NCBI RefSeq assembly: GCF_001424545.1
Contig: NZ_LMQL01000005.1
Location: forward strand, 58,692-122,691
Origin: Ramlibacter sp. Leaf400
GTDB lineage: Bacteria > Pseudomonadota > Gammaproteobacteria > Burkholderiales > Burkholderiaceae_C
Length of the DNA stretch: 64,000 nt
Direction: 5' to 3'
Below the pieces are notes generated by a model that did no database searches, was not told the DNA's origin, and worked only from the letters and a program-made list of their open reading frames with translations. Numbering within the stretch: the first letter of the stretch is position 1; each line of letters opens with the position of its first letter. Position numbers and translations under genes: made by a program. Shown piece by piece: positions 63,153-64,000 of the stretch.

Positions 63153-63785
63153 CTAGCCCGGATTCGGCCCGCTGAACACGACCTTGATGGGGCGCTCGGT
63201 CCTCTTGCCCTGCTCCAGCATCCACTTCTTCGCGAACTCGCGCACGGTCTGCTCGGCGTTCTTCTGCTGCGCGTCCAGGTAGGCCGCGCTGGCCCCGCGC
63301 TGCGCGAGTTCCGGCCCCAGGTGGCGCAGCGCGTTCTCGCGGTTCGCCGGCGCGGCGGGGGAGAGCACGCTGCTCTCGGTGGTGACCACTTCCATGCTGG
63401 TGGTCTCGAACGCCACCGGACGCTGCAGTTGCAGGGGCGGGACCACCAGCCGGTAGTGATCGCCCTGGGGCTCCAGCCGCCACTCGGCCGCCAGCGGGAT
63501 GCCGTACGAGTAGTGCGCCTTGACGCGGACGCGAGAGATGGTCTTGGGCAGCCTGGTGCAGTCCAGGATCGGGCAGGCCCAACCGGTCTGCCAGCCGAAC
63601 TCCTCGACCTTGGCCATCGCGGTGACCTGCAGGAACCCGCCCGGCGTGCGGATCAGTTCCACCTTGGCGGGATCGAGCATCTCCACACGTTCGCTGGTGG
63701 TGCCGACCGTGCCCACCTGCTGCCAGACGACGACGGCGGTGGCCGCGACGATGGCTGCGAGGGCGAGGGGAACGACGTGCTTCAT
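63153..63785 (-). CDS. Exported or membrane-anchored protein of unknown function
   Basis: A 210-residue protein with an N-terminal hydrophobic segment (LALAAIVAATAVVVWQ, residues 7-22) that is either an uncleaved anchor or a signal peptide. The exported part has VKAHYSYGIPLAAEWRLEPQ and HYRLVVPPLQLQRPVAFETT, a pattern that recalls DUF4230-type proteins, and two cysteines in ACPILDCTRL that could form a disulfide. The C-terminal third is helical and charged. No function is known to me. It lies 75 bases upstream of the LysR gene on the same strand. Confidence 0.68.
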   Translation of the reverse strand: MKHVVPLALAAIVAATAVVVWQQVGTVGTTSERVEMLDPAKVELIRTPGGFLQVTAMAKVEEFGWQTGWACPILDCTRLPKTISRVRVKAHYSYGIPLAAEWRLEPQGDHYRLVVPPLQLQRPVAFETTSMEVVTTESSVLSPAAPANRENALRHLGPELAQRGASAAYLDAQQKNAEQTVREFAKKWMLEQGKRTERPIKVVFSGPNPG

Positions 63786-64000
63786 GGGGCTGGGTCCTTT
63801 GACCGGGGGCTCGGACGCATCATCCTATCCAGAGCTTCCGCCGCGCGCCCGCGGGGCAGGCGGTGCCTGGCCCGGGCTCATGGTGGGCCGGTTGCTCGCT
63901 GCACTCGCAACTCGCAGGGCATTCCGCGGCCCGGCCTGCGCGGCAGAACTCGCTGCGCGCTGCTTCGCACCGCTCCGCTCAGACAGCTGCCGCGAGTCAG
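63786..64000. other. End of window, no gene seen; possible dispersed repeat
   Basis: The 215 bases upstream of the exported-protein gene hold no credible reading frame to the window edge. From about 63880 the sequence is made of short GCTCGCTGCACTCGC-type words and ends CTGCCGCGAGTCAG; from memory, similar text is dispersed in Burkholderiales genomes, but I cannot verify that here. Confidence 0.4.

Noticed and set aside
63786..64000. A partial gene running off the right edge
   Set aside because: Frames there are short and built from repeated CTCGC words; no conserved protein segment was seen.

Overview
The window is GC-rich chromosomal DNA that reads like an aerobic, metabolically versatile betaproteobacterium of the order Burkholderiales, probably Comamonadaceae. 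The main signs are the zapA/zapB-like pair, a large set of orphan tripartite tricarboxylate transporter (TTT, 'Bug') receptors, a terephthalate (tph) cluster with the gene order known from Comamonas, and many dRS3-like repeats. The family assignment is an inference from gene content; I could not search a database. No rRNA, tRNA, CRISPR, prophage or complete insertion sequence was recognised.

Layout. 1-0.3 kb: the first codons of zapA and a zapB-like gene (minus). 0.3-9.2 kb: a cobalamin riboswitch followed by a tightly coupled cobalamin uptake and assembly operon (btuB-type receptor, a cytoplasmic-looking B12-binding protein, cobU, btuF, btuC, btuD, cobQ, cobT). 9.3 kb: a universal stress protein. 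10-19.7 kb: an MdtABC/MuxABC-type RND efflux system with two different inner-membrane pumps and an outer-membrane lipoprotein. 19.8-21.8 kb: a small coiled-coil protein, a membrane DnaJ-domain protein, endonuclease III and a PcaC-like decarboxylase. 21.8-24.8 kb: a PEP mutase/isocitrate lyase-family enzyme plus TTT receptor, divergent from a LacI regulator, with two LacI-type operators between them. 24.8-27.6 kb: a divergent LysR/GMC oxidoreductase pair.

27.6-38.8 kb is a long co-directional catabolic island: histidinol dehydrogenase-like enzyme, SDR, LacI regulator, hydroxyacyl-CoA dehydrogenase-like enzyme, two TTT receptors, a LeuC/LeuD-like hydratase, an isocitrate lyase-family enzyme, another TTT receptor and a crotonase. 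It is headed by two identical near-palindromes. I do not recognise it as a described pathway and regard it as the best candidate for something new. 39.0-42.7 kb: a TTT receptor, a gamma-glutamyltransferase-family enzyme and a BrkB/YihY membrane protein.

42.9-48.5 kb is a complete tph cluster (tphR divergent from tphC-tphA2-tphA3-tphB-tphA1), predicted to take up terephthalate and convert it to protocatechuate. 48.6-53.7 kb: stress protein, aminotransferase, a small toxin-antitoxin-like pair, alpha/beta hydrolase, dodecin, an exported carbohydrate-binding-like protein and a glyoxalase-ArsC fusion. 53.7-58.2 kb: phenylalanine/tyrosine catabolism (hppD, a VOC protein, fahA, phhA, SDR). 58.5-63.1 kb: a LysR regulator, CoA transferase, HMG-CoA lyase-family enzyme, VOC protein and TTT receptor. 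63.2-63.8 kb: an exported protein of unknown function.

Common threads are organic-acid and aromatic-acid scavenging, with seven TTT receptors but no TctA/TctB membrane subunits, and invasion by two families of palindromic repeats. The repeats have supplied the C-terminal tails of at least four proteins and an internal insertion in cobyric acid synthase.
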